NCBI GenBank assembly: GCA_019751815.1
Contig: JAIEMW010000005.1
Location: forward strand, 66,603-130,602
Length of the DNA stretch: 64,000 bases
Direction: 5' to 3'
DNA from: Cyanobacteriota bacterium
GTDB lineage: Bacteria; Cyanobacteriota; Vampirovibrionia; Vampirovibrionales; Vampirovibrionaceae
Shown here: one piece after another, positions 54,201-62,656 of the stretch
How positions within the stretch are numbered: the stretch's first letter is position 1
How the letters are laid out: every line of letters begins with the position of its first letter
Made by a program: the position numbers and the translations under genes
Notes under the pieces: generated by a model
The model's input: the letters and a program-made list of their open reading frames with translations, nothing else
Told to the model about the DNA's origin: nothing
Databases searched by the model: none

Positions 54201-56230
54201 AAAAGCTCCCCGAAGGGTTTGTGGAGTTTCAACCCAGAACCGCCCGGCGCTACTTTGAAGCCTATGCTATTCCCGAACAGGCCGTGATGAATGCCACCAT
54301 GGAAACCCTGATGCGGGAAGCCTCGATGGATAATCAAAGTCCCAAGGTCTCTGTTGCCCTGGATAAGGTCCGCAAGGTGTTGGCTGTGGGCAAGGAGCCT
54401 CCCAGCTATGCGGTTCCGGAAGAGGTCGCCCGGTATCTACAAGAACTCTATAACCCCAAAAGTCTGGAAGGGAATAATGATCTGTTAACTCGGATTACCC
54501 GCTCTTGGAAAGGTTTTGTTACAGGGAACCCGATTAATATTCTGGGGTTAACAGCCTATAACATCAAAAACGCGATTGGGGATTTAGATGTGGCTTGGCG
54601 GGATGATCCGGGAATTCGAAAGTACATTGGACGTGCCAGGCGAGAAATTATTGCGGCCCGTAAAGGAGACCCGACTCAGGAGTTTTTAACCGCTGAAGAG
54701 TGGGGAACGATTGGGGCCGGATATTATAAAAGCGAGTTTGGCTTTGAAGGGGATTTTCATTTTCAGCGCCGCTTTGGGGAAAAATCCTTGGTCGATAAAA
54801 TTCCTGGATCCAAGCTTCTGGCAAAAGCAACAGAACAGCCAAGAAAACTGGGGAACTGGTATAAGAATACGGCCATTAATCTTCAGAACGAACGGGAAGA
54901 TATTTTACGCTATGCCAAGTTTCTGAAGGATATGGACAAAGGGTTGGCTCCCTGGCAAGCCCACATTGAAAATGGCAAAACCTTTATCAATTACAATCAC
55001 CTGACCGATTTTGAAAAGCGGGTTTTTCGAGATGCCTTGCTCCCCTTCTATACCTTCTATAAATATAACCTGATGAATTGGACAGGAGCCTTGACCGGAC
55101 AGAAAGGAACCGGTGTCTTCAAACGGTCGCTGGTATCTGCCGCCGCTATTCCGTTGGGGGCTTCTATATGGAATAACCTGTATTACAAGGATGTTGAAAA
55201 GGAGATCCAGGAAAACAAGGGAGAACGTTATATAGCGGAAATTCCCCATATCATCACACCCTTTAAGGATTCTCGTGGCAACCACTATATCCTCACCCTT
55301 CCAACCGCCTCCTCCCAAGCCTTGCAGTTTTATGGGCTATCCCGCTTACCCCAGCGATTCGTTAATGCCCTGAGCACAGGCAATCTCACGGATGAATTGA
55401 AGGGACAGATCAGTGACATTTTTGCCCGCTCCGGTGGGAAGGGAAGTTTACCCCTCCCTGCACCGGTTGTCGAGACGGCAGAACTGACCAATCCCTTTAT
55501 CAAGGAAATCGGAGAACAAACCTTCAACCGGGATCTCTACCTGGATCGTCCGATTCGTCGGGAAGGGGATGAAGTTCCCGAATCAGAGAAACAACTGGCA
55601 ACGTTGGCCCATCTTGGAAAAACTGTCTTTCCACCAGGTTTTGGTCCCAAGATTCAAAATGTCCTCAGTCCCCATAAGGATACCAGTCAGAAGCTGTTAG
55701 ATTTGGCAACCGGGAGCATGAAGACACCGGACGTCTTTTCCTGGTCCGACTTGAAAGAAGAGGAAGAGGCATTCAAAGCGGAGAATATCAAGTTAAAGAC
55801 ACCTGCCTTGAATCAGCTCAAAGAACAAATTAAGCAGGCTCGGTTTGATGAAGCCAATGACCTGATCTTTAACACTCAGTTTGATGAAGAGGGCCGGGTC
55901 AGTCCACAAGGAAAAAGGTACGGTCAACTGCTAAAACCCTCTCAACGGATTCGAGTGAAGACCATGTTGGAATCTTCCAAGCAGGGGAATGGATTGTCCT
56001 ACAAGGGTCTTTTGAAAGACCTGAAGGAGCTGGATGATGCCTATCAGAGTAATATTACGCTAGAGCAAAAAGCCGCACTGGATGAAATTAAACAAGGCAT
56101 GCTGGATGACTTGGATCGCCTGAAAAATAACCGCTCTAATCGACTGCAATATGCCGTACTCACGGTGCTGATGTCAGACGACTACAAAGAACAAAACACC
56201 ATCTTTAAAGAATTAACCAAAGACGAATAA
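51275..56230 (+). CDS. giant ejection (polyvalent-type) protein with a ParB-like domain
   Basis: 1651 residues. Order: short start; ~70-230 Gly/Ala-rich amphipathic stretches (AALGALTSKLP, GIGAATGVSG, LFGAGIGGGVGAVS) suited to membrane insertion; Gln-rich linker; ParB/Srx-like domain ~310-400 (VPLREIQTN, DPLTVWKDPETGETLLLSGHHRREALNR); long Gln/Glu helices; then ~800 residues with YFPHQVLEYLQE and a helical end. Large multi-domain phage proteins delivered with DNA ('polyvalent proteins') have such ParB modules. It likely enters the host with the genome to build the ejection conduit or alter host DNA. No lytic motif seen. Confidence 0.7.
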   Translation: MPKPFSDIYNSDKFKSLSPDDQDFVIRDYYDTVVAPQVKSKNLSKQDADFVRNDYFGKYKPLTAQPIAQPVAQPSSPDVGSMTSGFFKGLGRGATAEGYNPELSEAEQIPAAVGDFVGTGAVNLLPYLAGPGAGLVVNTGYAGLRETNRELNQGKRLDQLNPVAIGGQAALGALTSKLPPAVGRGLISRVLTGGGIGAATGVSGRAIEQWADTGKVDFTDPSMGQAALFGAGIGGGVGAVSRPRVPRGTPPIEETPVGLKPLRAVEPPQVETNVTGRILTPQEVQALNNQPTQSQLPLNQASQNQLPPMQAGDVFQVPLREIQTNTQRFQRRAAPFNEDHVNRIVSEFDPAKMDPLTVWKDPETGETLLLSGHHRREALNRLGQETAPVKYYEGNLEQARDFATASNALQRPYSDLEMAKILADDVAAGKPLQEVAKQLNLKPHQARDISALNNLRGDWLTHYDRPEVKPYTLTIAKAVNKYGLSDQEQQQLFQFLFNGDNAATVTPSKLNQLVEFTQNYKKTLGNTEGEVPGQASLFDTQVFQQTTGNALQNLMAQSESLNKQLKAIASLQRQLDKVQKSELIQPRSANILRTDLAQAQAKLEQQLKDIGFEFQKQNQTQGLAGELKQTPIKQPEPFNQSEIMQPTQPTELVGELQQTDIQQPPISEPVPIRNLKASEQQAQQAKAIRKQRQKAEQAGHMLNPLSARLKLRSPFEPVESQAFNPEAAGIKDPLGSTRQKPGFLERTKEGLKDKFIYMHAVKNKAWKIGMKIVKGEQFIAETDRTRSRLYSGYVQAEGKIKNAFEHLEDTPGYTAKEKLDDTGRYLLLSDYVRRGREGLELPEGMTLAETEQGLKALTEHVRKNPDVRKAVVHVRQLLNEVGDELVKAGILETRRKQYFPHQVLEYLQETYGLPVHVKYPKRGYTLKAEGSTKAIETDLLKALEGHLKAISRHNTIEDFLNRTLREYAVPNWKKGQKLPEGFVEFQPRTARRYFEAYAIPEQAVMNATMETLMREASMDNQSPKVSVALDKVRKVLAVGKEPPSYAVPEEVARYLQELYNPKSLEGNNDLLTRITRSWKGFVTGNPINILGLTAYNIKNAIGDLDVAWRDDPGIRKYIGRARREIIAARKGDPTQEFLTAEEWGTIGAGYYKSEFGFEGDFHFQRRFGEKSLVDKIPGSKLLAKATEQPRKLGNWYKNTAINLQNEREDILRYAKFLKDMDKGLAPWQAHIENGKTFINYNHLTDFEKRVFRDALLPFYTFYKYNLMNWTGALTGQKGTGVFKRSLVSAAAIPLGASIWNNLYYKDVEKEIQENKGERYIAEIPHIITPFKDSRGNHYILTLPTASSQALQFYGLSRLPQRFVNALSTGNLTDELKGQISDIFARSGGKGSLPLPAPVVETAELTNPFIKEIGEQTFNRDLYLDRPIRREGDEVPESEKQLATLAHLGKTVFPPGFGPKIQNVLSPHKDTSQKLLDLATGSMKTPDVFSWSDLKEEEEAFKAENIKLKTPALNQLKEQIKQARFDEANDLIFNTQFDEEGRVSPQGKRYGQLLKPSQRIRVKTMLESSKQGNGLSYKGLLKDLKELDDAYQSNITLEQKAALDEIKQGMLDDLDRLKNNRSNRLQYAVLTVLMSDDYKEQNTIFKELTKDE

Positions 56231-56248
56231 CCCCAAGAGGTTAATACA

Positions 56249-57691
56249 ATGCCCATTAGCCGACGTACCACGTACACGGCCAATACCATTATTGATGCCG
56301 ATATCCACAACCTGGAACATGACGATTACGTAGCCGCCATTAACCAGAACACCACCGATATTGCGGGTTGCGTCAAACTCACCGGCGATCAAGTGATTGC
56401 TGGGAATAAGGGATTTTCCAGTATCCCCTATACGACTGGAGGAGACCCTTCCACAGATAATAGTCTATCCCGGAAAGCTTATGTTGATAGTAAAGCAGCT
56501 TTATTACAAGGTTTTTTGAAATGTGCACCACCCATTTACCTCACAGCAGGAACGTTTAGTGTTGCCAGTTTTAATGTCCGAAACATTGTCAACGATGGTA
56601 ATATTACCAAGCTCACCAGTACCACCGTGGATATTTCAACGGCGGGACTCAATGGCCGGGCACAATCGGCAAACCTGTCTGGGACGGTTGCCTATACGTC
56701 TGGAACCAATACCGTAACCGGAACGGGAACCTCTTTCCTGGCTGACTTCAAAATAGGGGATGTCATCTTCATTGGTGGATCCAGCGCAGTGCGGATTACC
56801 GCTGTTAGCAGCAATACCAGCCTGACCGTTGATTTTACCTGGGGAAGTTCGGCTTCAGCACAAACCTATACCCGAGGGGGACGGGCCGCCAATATCTGGT
56901 ACAACCTCTATGCCGTGACCGATGGGACCACCACTGGCCTGCTCCTATCCACCCGGAATGTGGCAGGCGGGGATACGCTGGTAGATCTGCCCTTTACACC
57001 ATCCTCGGCTTTGACCGGAACGGTTGCCACCACCGTTGGCTCGGCCACGATTACTGGCATGGGAACAACGTTCCAGACAGATTATCAGGTGGGAGATACG
57101 ATTCTGATAAATGGAGGGAACCAGCTCCAGATCGCCAGTATTACCAGTAATACCGTCATGACCGCAACAGCTAACGCCAGTGCAACGGTTAGTGCTGTTA
57201 CCCATACTCGCATTCGGGCCAGGATTCGGCAAATTCCTTTTGCGGTGAGAAATGATGGTTCGGCTGCTTTTCTTCCTTTCTTTGTTACACCTGGACAAGG
57301 ATTCTGGGATATCTGGTACAAGGACTATGAATTTGGTGGTTACTACGTGACTTTAAGTGGTGGAACATCCACAGCCGGGTTCACCAGTCCAGGCGGTGGG
57401 GTGAATGTGAGTTGTAACGCAGTAATTCCACCTATCTCAAAATTAGGCTTTTTTCATTTCATCTTTGAAAACAATGCCGGGGGTGGGAGTTTTTTCCACT
57501 GGGTCAAAAATCCTGAGAGTAATACGACCATTGGCACCATTGTTGGATTAACGCCCCCTACAGGGCCGGGCACCCAATATAGCCAATATCCTCATTCTGT
57601 TGATGCCAATCAGCAAATTGCCTATCGAGTGAGTTCTGGTGGAAGGTTTGGTATGGGTGTGTTGGGGTTTCGGGTTACCGAAGTGAATTAA
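56249..57691 (+). CDS. tail fibre/spike protein 1
   Basis: 480 residues, beta-rich. The first ~80 residues (ISRRTTYTANT, HNLEHDDYV, GDQVIAGNKGFS, PYTTGGDP) form a shared anchor. Two copies of a ~50-residue small beta domain (GTG-x-F-x-D-F/Y-x-x-GD) lie at ~145-195 and ~255-310. The C-terminus (~350-480) is unique and probably contacts the host surface. Same length as the next gene, and its tandem duplicate. Confidence 0.75.
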   Translation: MPISRRTTYTANTIIDADIHNLEHDDYVAAINQNTTDIAGCVKLTGDQVIAGNKGFSSIPYTTGGDPSTDNSLSRKAYVDSKAALLQGFLKCAPPIYLTAGTFSVASFNVRNIVNDGNITKLTSTTVDISTAGLNGRAQSANLSGTVAYTSGTNTVTGTGTSFLADFKIGDVIFIGGSSAVRITAVSSNTSLTVDFTWGSSASAQTYTRGGRAANIWYNLYAVTDGTTTGLLLSTRNVAGGDTLVDLPFTPSSALTGTVATTVGSATITGMGTTFQTDYQVGDTILINGGNQLQIASITSNTVMTATANASATVSAVTHTRIRARIRQIPFAVRNDGSAAFLPFFVTPGQGFWDIWYKDYEFGGYYVTLSGGTSTAGFTSPGGGVNVSCNAVIPPISKLGFFHFIFENNAGGGSFFHWVKNPESNTTIGTIVGLTPPTGPGTQYSQYPHSVDANQQIAYRVSSGGRFGMGVLGFRVTEVN

Positions 57692-57717
57692 CGATTTAAA
57701 ACAAAGGGGAGTCTTGA

Positions 57718-59160
57718 ATGCCTATCTCAAGACGAACAACTTATACTGCCAACACAACAATCGATCCGGATATCCATAACCTCGAACACGATGACTATGT
57801 TTCCGGGATTAATGCCAATGCTGTAGAGATTGCAAATTGTGTCAAACTCAGTGGCGATCAGGTGATTGCAGGCAACAAGGGATTTTCCAATGTCCCCTAT
57901 ACCACGGGAGGCGATCCCACAACAGATAACAGTTTAACAAGGAAAGCCTATACCGATGGTTTATTGAAAGGCTTTATCCACGCCGCTGCACCGGTGTATG
58001 TGTCTGCAACGACTATCAGCATGGCATATTTCAATGTCAGTAATTCACTGAATACTGGAAGCATCAAGAAAACCACAAGCACCACGGTTGATTTAAACAC
58101 TGCTGGTCTCAATGGCATTGCGCAATCCAGCGCCACACTCACAGGCATGGTTTCCGTTACATCAGGTTCCGCCACCATTACCGGATCAGGGACCACATTT
58201 TTGGCTGATTTTTTAGCGGGGGATATTCTTTATATTCCCAGTTTGGGAGCGACCTTTCGGATTATCGCCATTGCCTCGGATACCTCGATGACGGGTCACG
58301 TAAACTCGGGGAGCACTGCTTCTGGGTTAACCTACAAGCGTGGGGGGAGAACAACCGATACTTGGTATTATCTTTATGCGGTGACCGATGGCACCACCAC
58401 AGGGTTATTGGTTTCTAACCGAAATTTGGCCTTAAGCCAGACTCTGATTGACTTACCCTATACACCAATAAGTTCATTACCCGGAACAGTTGCCACAACA
58501 TCAGGCTCTAATCAAATTACCGGTGCAAGCACCACCTTTCTTACTGATTACAAGGTTGGGGATAACATCCTCATTGCTGGTGGGAACCAATTCACCATTG
58601 CCAGTATTACCAACGATACCACCATGACGGCCACCACCAATGCAACGGTGACGGTATCAGGTAAAACCCATAGCCGGGTTAGATATCAAGTCCGGCAGTT
58701 TCCCTTTGTCCTGAGAATGGATAGTTCTGGTAATATTCTTCCCTTTCGTGTTGGAACTGGGTGGCCGTATCGTCCAAAGATCATTTATACGAATGCCGCT
58801 TATGGAGGCAGTCCATACACGGTTCTGGCTGGCGGGTCCTCAACTTCCTGGTTCACCCTTGGCATGGGCGTTGTGGTTCCTCCTGTTAGTCGATTAGTGG
58901 ATCTCGGCTTTTATACAACTGTCAACGCCAACACAGGATCAACGGGAAATTCATTTGTCCGTGAAACAGGATCCGGTGCAGCGGGAAATCTGGCAGGGGT
59001 AGCCATGTATGTCAGCGCATCGGGTGAATATATTGTCGATGTGAATTCCATTGCAGATTTTCCTTGTAATGCCAGCGCACAAATAGACTATTACGTTTAT
59101 TACGGTGGGATGACCTTATGGATCTGGGTGAATGGCTTTACGATTACGGAGATTAACTAA
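57718..59160 (+). CDS. tail fibre/spike protein 2
   Basis: 480 residues, same architecture as its upstream neighbour: near-identical anchor (HNLEHDDYVSGIN, GDQVIAGNKGFSN), two copies of the small beta domain (~140-190, ~255-305), and a different C-terminal ~130 residues ending VNGFTITEIN. Two receptors on one virion would widen host range. GGGGAG upstream of ATG; its stop overlaps the next start (TAATG). Confidence 0.75.
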   Translation: MPISRRTTYTANTTIDPDIHNLEHDDYVSGINANAVEIANCVKLSGDQVIAGNKGFSNVPYTTGGDPTTDNSLTRKAYTDGLLKGFIHAAAPVYVSATTISMAYFNVSNSLNTGSIKKTTSTTVDLNTAGLNGIAQSSATLTGMVSVTSGSATITGSGTTFLADFLAGDILYIPSLGATFRIIAIASDTSMTGHVNSGSTASGLTYKRGGRTTDTWYYLYAVTDGTTTGLLVSNRNLALSQTLIDLPYTPISSLPGTVATTSGSNQITGASTTFLTDYKVGDNILIAGGNQFTIASITNDTTMTATTNATVTVSGKTHSRVRYQVRQFPFVLRMDSSGNILPFRVGTGWPYRPKIIYTNAAYGGSPYTVLAGGSSTSWFTLGMGVVVPPVSRLVDLGFYTTVNANTGSTGNSFVRETGSGAAGNLAGVAMYVSASGEYIVDVNSIADFPCNASAQIDYYVYYGGMTLWIWVNGFTITEIN

Positions 59161-59540
59161 TGATGAGATTAATCCGACGAAAAGATAACCCGTTCGTCCT
59201 CAAAGCCTTTGGATATGTGGAGTCGGGTGGCCTGGGTTCGTTTGATCCCACTCTTTATGAGGAAGTTGAAGGGGAATTACCGTTGGGATGGGAAATAGAG
59301 GAATTCGTTTCTCCAATGGACAAGGTAAAAGAAATATTTAATCGGGCCATTACTGAGAAGCCCTCCGTTGCAACACCAAAGGTTCAGAAAGAATTATTAA
59401 AACTAGCGGGTACGGTTGAACGGGCTATTGGACTGGGATTGTATGCCGCTGCAAGAGAAGCCATTAACGAACCACTCCTCCATCCAGAGTTGGAACCCTA
59501 TCGTACTGAAATGCTAAAAGCCCTTCCATCAATAGTCTAA
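59160..59540 (+). CDS. fibre-operon protein of unknown function
   Basis: 126 residues coupled to fibre 2 by TAATG. Soluble; the N-terminus is charged (RLIRRKDNPF), then helical (KVQKELLKLAGTVERAIGLGLY). It could be a fibre-assembly chaperone, which often follows the fibre gene, but no homology is recognised. Confidence 0.6.
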   Translation: MMRLIRRKDNPFVLKAFGYVESGGLGSFDPTLYEEVEGELPLGWEIEEFVSPMDKVKEIFNRAITEKPSVATPKVQKELLKLAGTVERAIGLGLYAAAREAINEPLLHPELEPYRTEMLKALPSIV

Positions 59541-59574
59541 CAATTTATAACCAACTTAACCCATGGGAGATTCA

Positions 59575-60360
59575 ATGATGTCCCAAACTTTAACATCGCA
59601 ATATGATTTTATTCCAGCCACGGCCAATGATTCCTCCAATATTTCCTTCGTTGTGGTGCCTCGGGACGATACTAAAGTTTTAACGTTGGGCCGTCTCTTT
59701 TTAAGTTCAGGGACCACGCAGGTTCTCAAGGTCCGGTTAGGGGGACGTGTCATTTGGGCGAATCACGCAGAAGCAAATAATTTAATCCCAATAGATTTTT
59801 TACCATTCCAAATGCAAGGGCGAAAACTGACGAAATTGGCAGGGACTGTTTCCCAAGTGGATGATAGCAAGACATTTACCGCAGATGCGACTACAGATAT
59901 TATCACTTGCAATGCCCATGGCCTTGTCTCTGCCCAACCGGTTGTCTTCAAAAATAGCGGTGGGGGATTGCCCGGTGGGTTAACCGCCGGAACAACCTAT
60001 TATGCCGGAAACATTACCGCAAATACTTTTAAAGTTTATACCAATTCAAGTTTAACCACGCTTGTCGATATTACCAGTGCGGGAACTGGGACTCACAACT
60101 TGGATGGGACTTATATCCACGGTGTTAATACCAATTTCACAACAGATTTTGCTGCTGGAGACACCATTGTTATAGATGGGGGAAATGCTGTTACGGTCAG
60201 TTCAGTGAATAGTAACACTGTTTTGATTGCAGCTTTTGGAACGACAGCAACGTTGTCCGGAAAAAACCATGCTCGTGGTGCAGACAATATCAATATTCTG
60301 AAAGGCACGGCAGCAACCAATGTCTATGCATCCGTGTTTTATGGTCAAAGCCCAGCATAA
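59575..60360 (+). CDS. beta-rich virion protein (fibre-associated)
   Basis: About 261 residues from ATG 59575 or 59578, since GGGAGA at 59565 fits those and not ATG 59563. Starts with a strand-rich domain (FVVVPRDDTKVLTL), then a region with DITSAGTGTHNLDGTY, and one copy of the ~50-residue beta domain (NTNFTTDFAAGDTIVIDGGN, ~180-225) shared with the fibres. Probably a tail or head decoration protein. Confidence 0.6.
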   Translation: MMSQTLTSQYDFIPATANDSSNISFVVVPRDDTKVLTLGRLFLSSGTTQVLKVRLGGRVIWANHAEANNLIPIDFLPFQMQGRKLTKLAGTVSQVDDSKTFTADATTDIITCNAHGLVSAQPVVFKNSGGGLPGGLTAGTTYYAGNITANTFKVYTNSSLTTLVDITSAGTGTHNLDGTYIHGVNTNFTTDFAAGDTIVIDGGNAVTVSSVNSNTVLIAAFGTTATLSGKNHARGADNINILKGTAATNVYASVFYGQSPA

Positions 60361-60370
60361 GGAAGTTGCT

Positions 60371-60949
60371 ATGTTTCAACCCGTCCTTGGATTAACGGAA
60401 CGACAGATTGACCGGATCCGACAAGTGAAACACGTCTTTGAAAAGGCCGAGAAAATCACCGGTGTTCCCTGGGAAGCCATTGCAGCCATTTGGTATCGGG
60501 AGAGTTTTTCTATTACACCTCCTAAAACGCCAGGAGGCCCCTTTCAGTTTGATCCGATTCCGGATAAGCCAACCTTATTGGCTCTGTTATTAAGGTTCAC
60601 CAACCTCAAGGGAAAGGACATCGATCAATATATTCAGAAGGGTGTTAATGATTTTGAAGCCGGAGCCTTATTTGCAGCCTGCTGGCTACGTCTGAAAGTG
60701 AAACCCATCATTACGCCGGATGCCGCAGATGAAGTCATTAAAGATGCCTTCTGTGGCTATAACGGACGGGCCTATGGTTCTGCTGATAGAAGCCCGTATG
60801 TCATGAACGGCTTTGATCAAGAGCGTTTCAATATGGTGTTGAGAGGAACCATCCCCGATGGGCGGGGTGGTCGAAAACGAGTGGAAATTGTGGACAAGCG
60901 CCCTGGTGCCTTCACCGTTTACAAGCAATTGAAATCTCTCAACATTTAG
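60371..60949 (+). CDS. lysozyme/transglycosylase-like endolysin
   Basis: 192 residues from ATG 60371 with AAGGAAG upstream. VPWEAIAAIWYRESFS supplies the helix with the catalytic Glu (~42) typical of lysozyme-like folds, followed by GGPFQFDPIPDKP and a later CGYNGRAYGS (~122) as in SLT-type and phage muramidases. It would cut the glycan of peptidoglycan at lysis or entry. No signal peptide, so it needs a holin. It lies at the head of a presumed lysis block. Confidence 0.72.
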   Translation: MFQPVLGLTERQIDRIRQVKHVFEKAEKITGVPWEAIAAIWYRESFSITPPKTPGGPFQFDPIPDKPTLLALLLRFTNLKGKDIDQYIQKGVNDFEAGALFAACWLRLKVKPIITPDAADEVIKDAFCGYNGRAYGSADRSPYVMNGFDQERFNMVLRGTIPDGRGGRKRVEIVDKRPGAFTVYKQLKSLNI

Positions 60950-60960
60950 GAGTAAAAACT

Positions 60961-61626
60961 ATGGCCCGAAAAATCGTGGCCATCCATGGGATTGGTAATA
61001 TCGAGCCCGGATGGTCAGAATCCTTGCGCGTGGATTTGGATATTCCAGCGGAAGATTGGATTGAATTTCACTATGACGATCTGATGGATCGCTCCTTTTT
61101 TAACCGGGTAGTTGTATCAGCTACCAAAATTTATTTGAGCCACACATATGGCCCGGAAGCAGCGGCCTTGGCTTCGGGTGCGGAAGATTACATTAATGAT
61201 TTAATTTCCTACTTTGTGATGAATGGGACCCGGTTGGAAATCCAGGTTCGATTAAAAGGCATTTTAAGAGATCATCCGGATGCCATTATTTTGGGGCATT
61301 CGCTCGGCTCTGTTATTGCCTACGAAACCCTGAAAAATTTTGAGTTAAAAGCTCATACCTTCTTTACCCTGGGTTCGCCACTTTCTAAATTCCTGGTGAA
61401 AAAGTTTCTGAAAGTCCCTGAGAAAACCCGGCCCAACGTCACCAACTGGTTCAACATCTGGGGAACCTTTGACCCCATCAGTGGGAGGATTGATGGCCTG
61501 GGGTGTACCGTCAAAGACCAATTCAAAATTAAAAATTCCCATAACCTGCTGAAATATGTGGATTCCCAAAAAGCGCGGATCCTTTCGCTATACAACGAAA
61601 CAGTAACCGAAGGAATTCTATTATGA
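60961..61626 (+). CDS. alpha/beta hydrolase (lipase/esterase-like)
   Basis: 221 residues, AGGAG before ATG. VAIHGIGN at the start (oxyanion strand), nucleophile elbow GHSLGSV (Ser at ~111), and FFTLGSPLSKF, IWGTFDPISG (acid), NSHNLLKYV (His) complete a Ser-Asp-His triad. Probably a lipase or esterase. Next to the muramidase-like gene it may attack the outer membrane during lysis, but that is inference. The stop overlaps the next start by 4 bases. Confidence 0.8.
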   Translation: MARKIVAIHGIGNIEPGWSESLRVDLDIPAEDWIEFHYDDLMDRSFFNRVVVSATKIYLSHTYGPEAAALASGAEDYINDLISYFVMNGTRLEIQVRLKGILRDHPDAIILGHSLGSVIAYETLKNFELKAHTFFTLGSPLSKFLVKKFLKVPEKTRPNVTNWFNIWGTFDPISGRIDGLGCTVKDQFKIKNSHNLLKYVDSQKARILSLYNETVTEGILL

Positions 61627-62414
61627 CCCGTTATGCCCCTCTCCTCGACCTGTCTCACAAAGGCAAAGCCGTGGGTCTATTTATTACGGACCTGCATTAT
61701 CCGGCCAACGACCGGGAGTTCATCCGGCACTGCTTCCAGGGCCAGTATGATTTTGTCCTGCTCGGGGGAGATATCACGGAAGGGGTAACCCTTCATTCTC
61801 CTGGAGCCAGTGTGACTGGTCCTTCGGAGAAGCAGGGGATTGCGGAGTTTGAAGAAGACTTGCAACTCCTTCCTCCCAAGGCTCGAAAAGAGATGGTGCT
61901 GGGGAACCATGACAATCGCTCTACCCGCTCCACCGGTCAGGACATCACCTTGCTGGAAAAGATTTGTGAATACCATGACATTGGGTTTTCCGGAAACCAT
62001 ACCATCTTTCCCATCAAGGTAGGAGAATCGTTATTTAAGATTTTCCTGACCCATGGTGGTGGGTCTGGTGGAACAGAACAAGCCGTCCTTAATACCCTGA
62101 AGCGGGCACGGGATCATGTGGATGCCACCTGTGATCTCTACCTCTGTGGACATTATCACAAGTATGTCTGGATGGCCGAAGACTTCCGGGGATCGACCGT
62201 CAAAGGCGGTAGGCCACATCCCTATAAACGGATTCAGATATTAGGAGCTTGTGGTTCACCGATTACCTATGAAGGAAGCTATGCCGAAGGGGGGCCTAAA
62301 GGAAAGCCATTCCGCTCTTGCTCGGTGAGAGCATTGGAAATTGAGCTGATTCCAGTACCTCCCACTAATCACCGGAAACAGAAACAAATTCAGCATCGGA
62401 TTCTTTATGATTAA
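61623..62414 (+). CDS. calcineurin-like metallophosphoesterase
   Basis: 263 residues. Metal motifs in order: DLHYP (~22), GGDITEG (~46), GNHDNR (~99), LTHGGG (~142) and GHYHKY (~177), all of the five calcineurin-like blocks. Probably a phosphodiesterase on nucleotides or nucleic acid. Coupled to the hydrolase gene. Tail-to-tail with a tiny reverse membrane-protein gene (4-base overlap). Confidence 0.87.
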   Translation: MTRYAPLLDLSHKGKAVGLFITDLHYPANDREFIRHCFQGQYDFVLLGGDITEGVTLHSPGASVTGPSEKQGIAEFEEDLQLLPPKARKEMVLGNHDNRSTRSTGQDITLLEKICEYHDIGFSGNHTIFPIKVGESLFKIFLTHGGGSGGTEQAVLNTLKRARDHVDATCDLYLCGHYHKYVWMAEDFRGSTVKGGRPHPYKRIQILGACGSPITYEGSYAEGGPKGKPFRSCSVRALEIELIPVPPTNHRKQKQIQHRILYD

Positions 62415-62545
62415 TACATTCCTGTGGATATCATGCCACCCATACCGCCCATCATCGTAACCATAGAGAGCCAACCAATGATGACAGTCAGCATAATGCC
62501 AATCAAGATACCAATTGTCAAATCCGGCCAATGTAACTTCAGCAT
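62411..62545 (-). CDS. 44-residue Met/Gly-rich membrane protein
   Basis: ATG 62545 preceded by CAGGAG, stop at 62411-62413. One hydrophobic helix (LTIGILIGIMLTVIIGWL) followed by MVTMMGGMGGMISTGM. Reverse to all neighbours, with its own leader in the 111-base gap ahead of the kinase gene. Role unknown; Met clusters can bind Cu(I)/Ag(I), which would fit a metal-resistance element. Confidence 0.55.
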   Translation of the reverse strand: MLKLHWPDLTIGILIGIMLTVIIGWLSMVTMMGGMGGMISTGMY

Positions 62546-62656
62546 GTTTTGCTCCTGATTCGTAACAGGATAAAACCGATCAAGTTTATCTCTTTTAGTC
62601 GAGGGTTGCCATACCCCAATCGTCTATTTTGGACCTTCTAATTAGGACTTTGCGAC

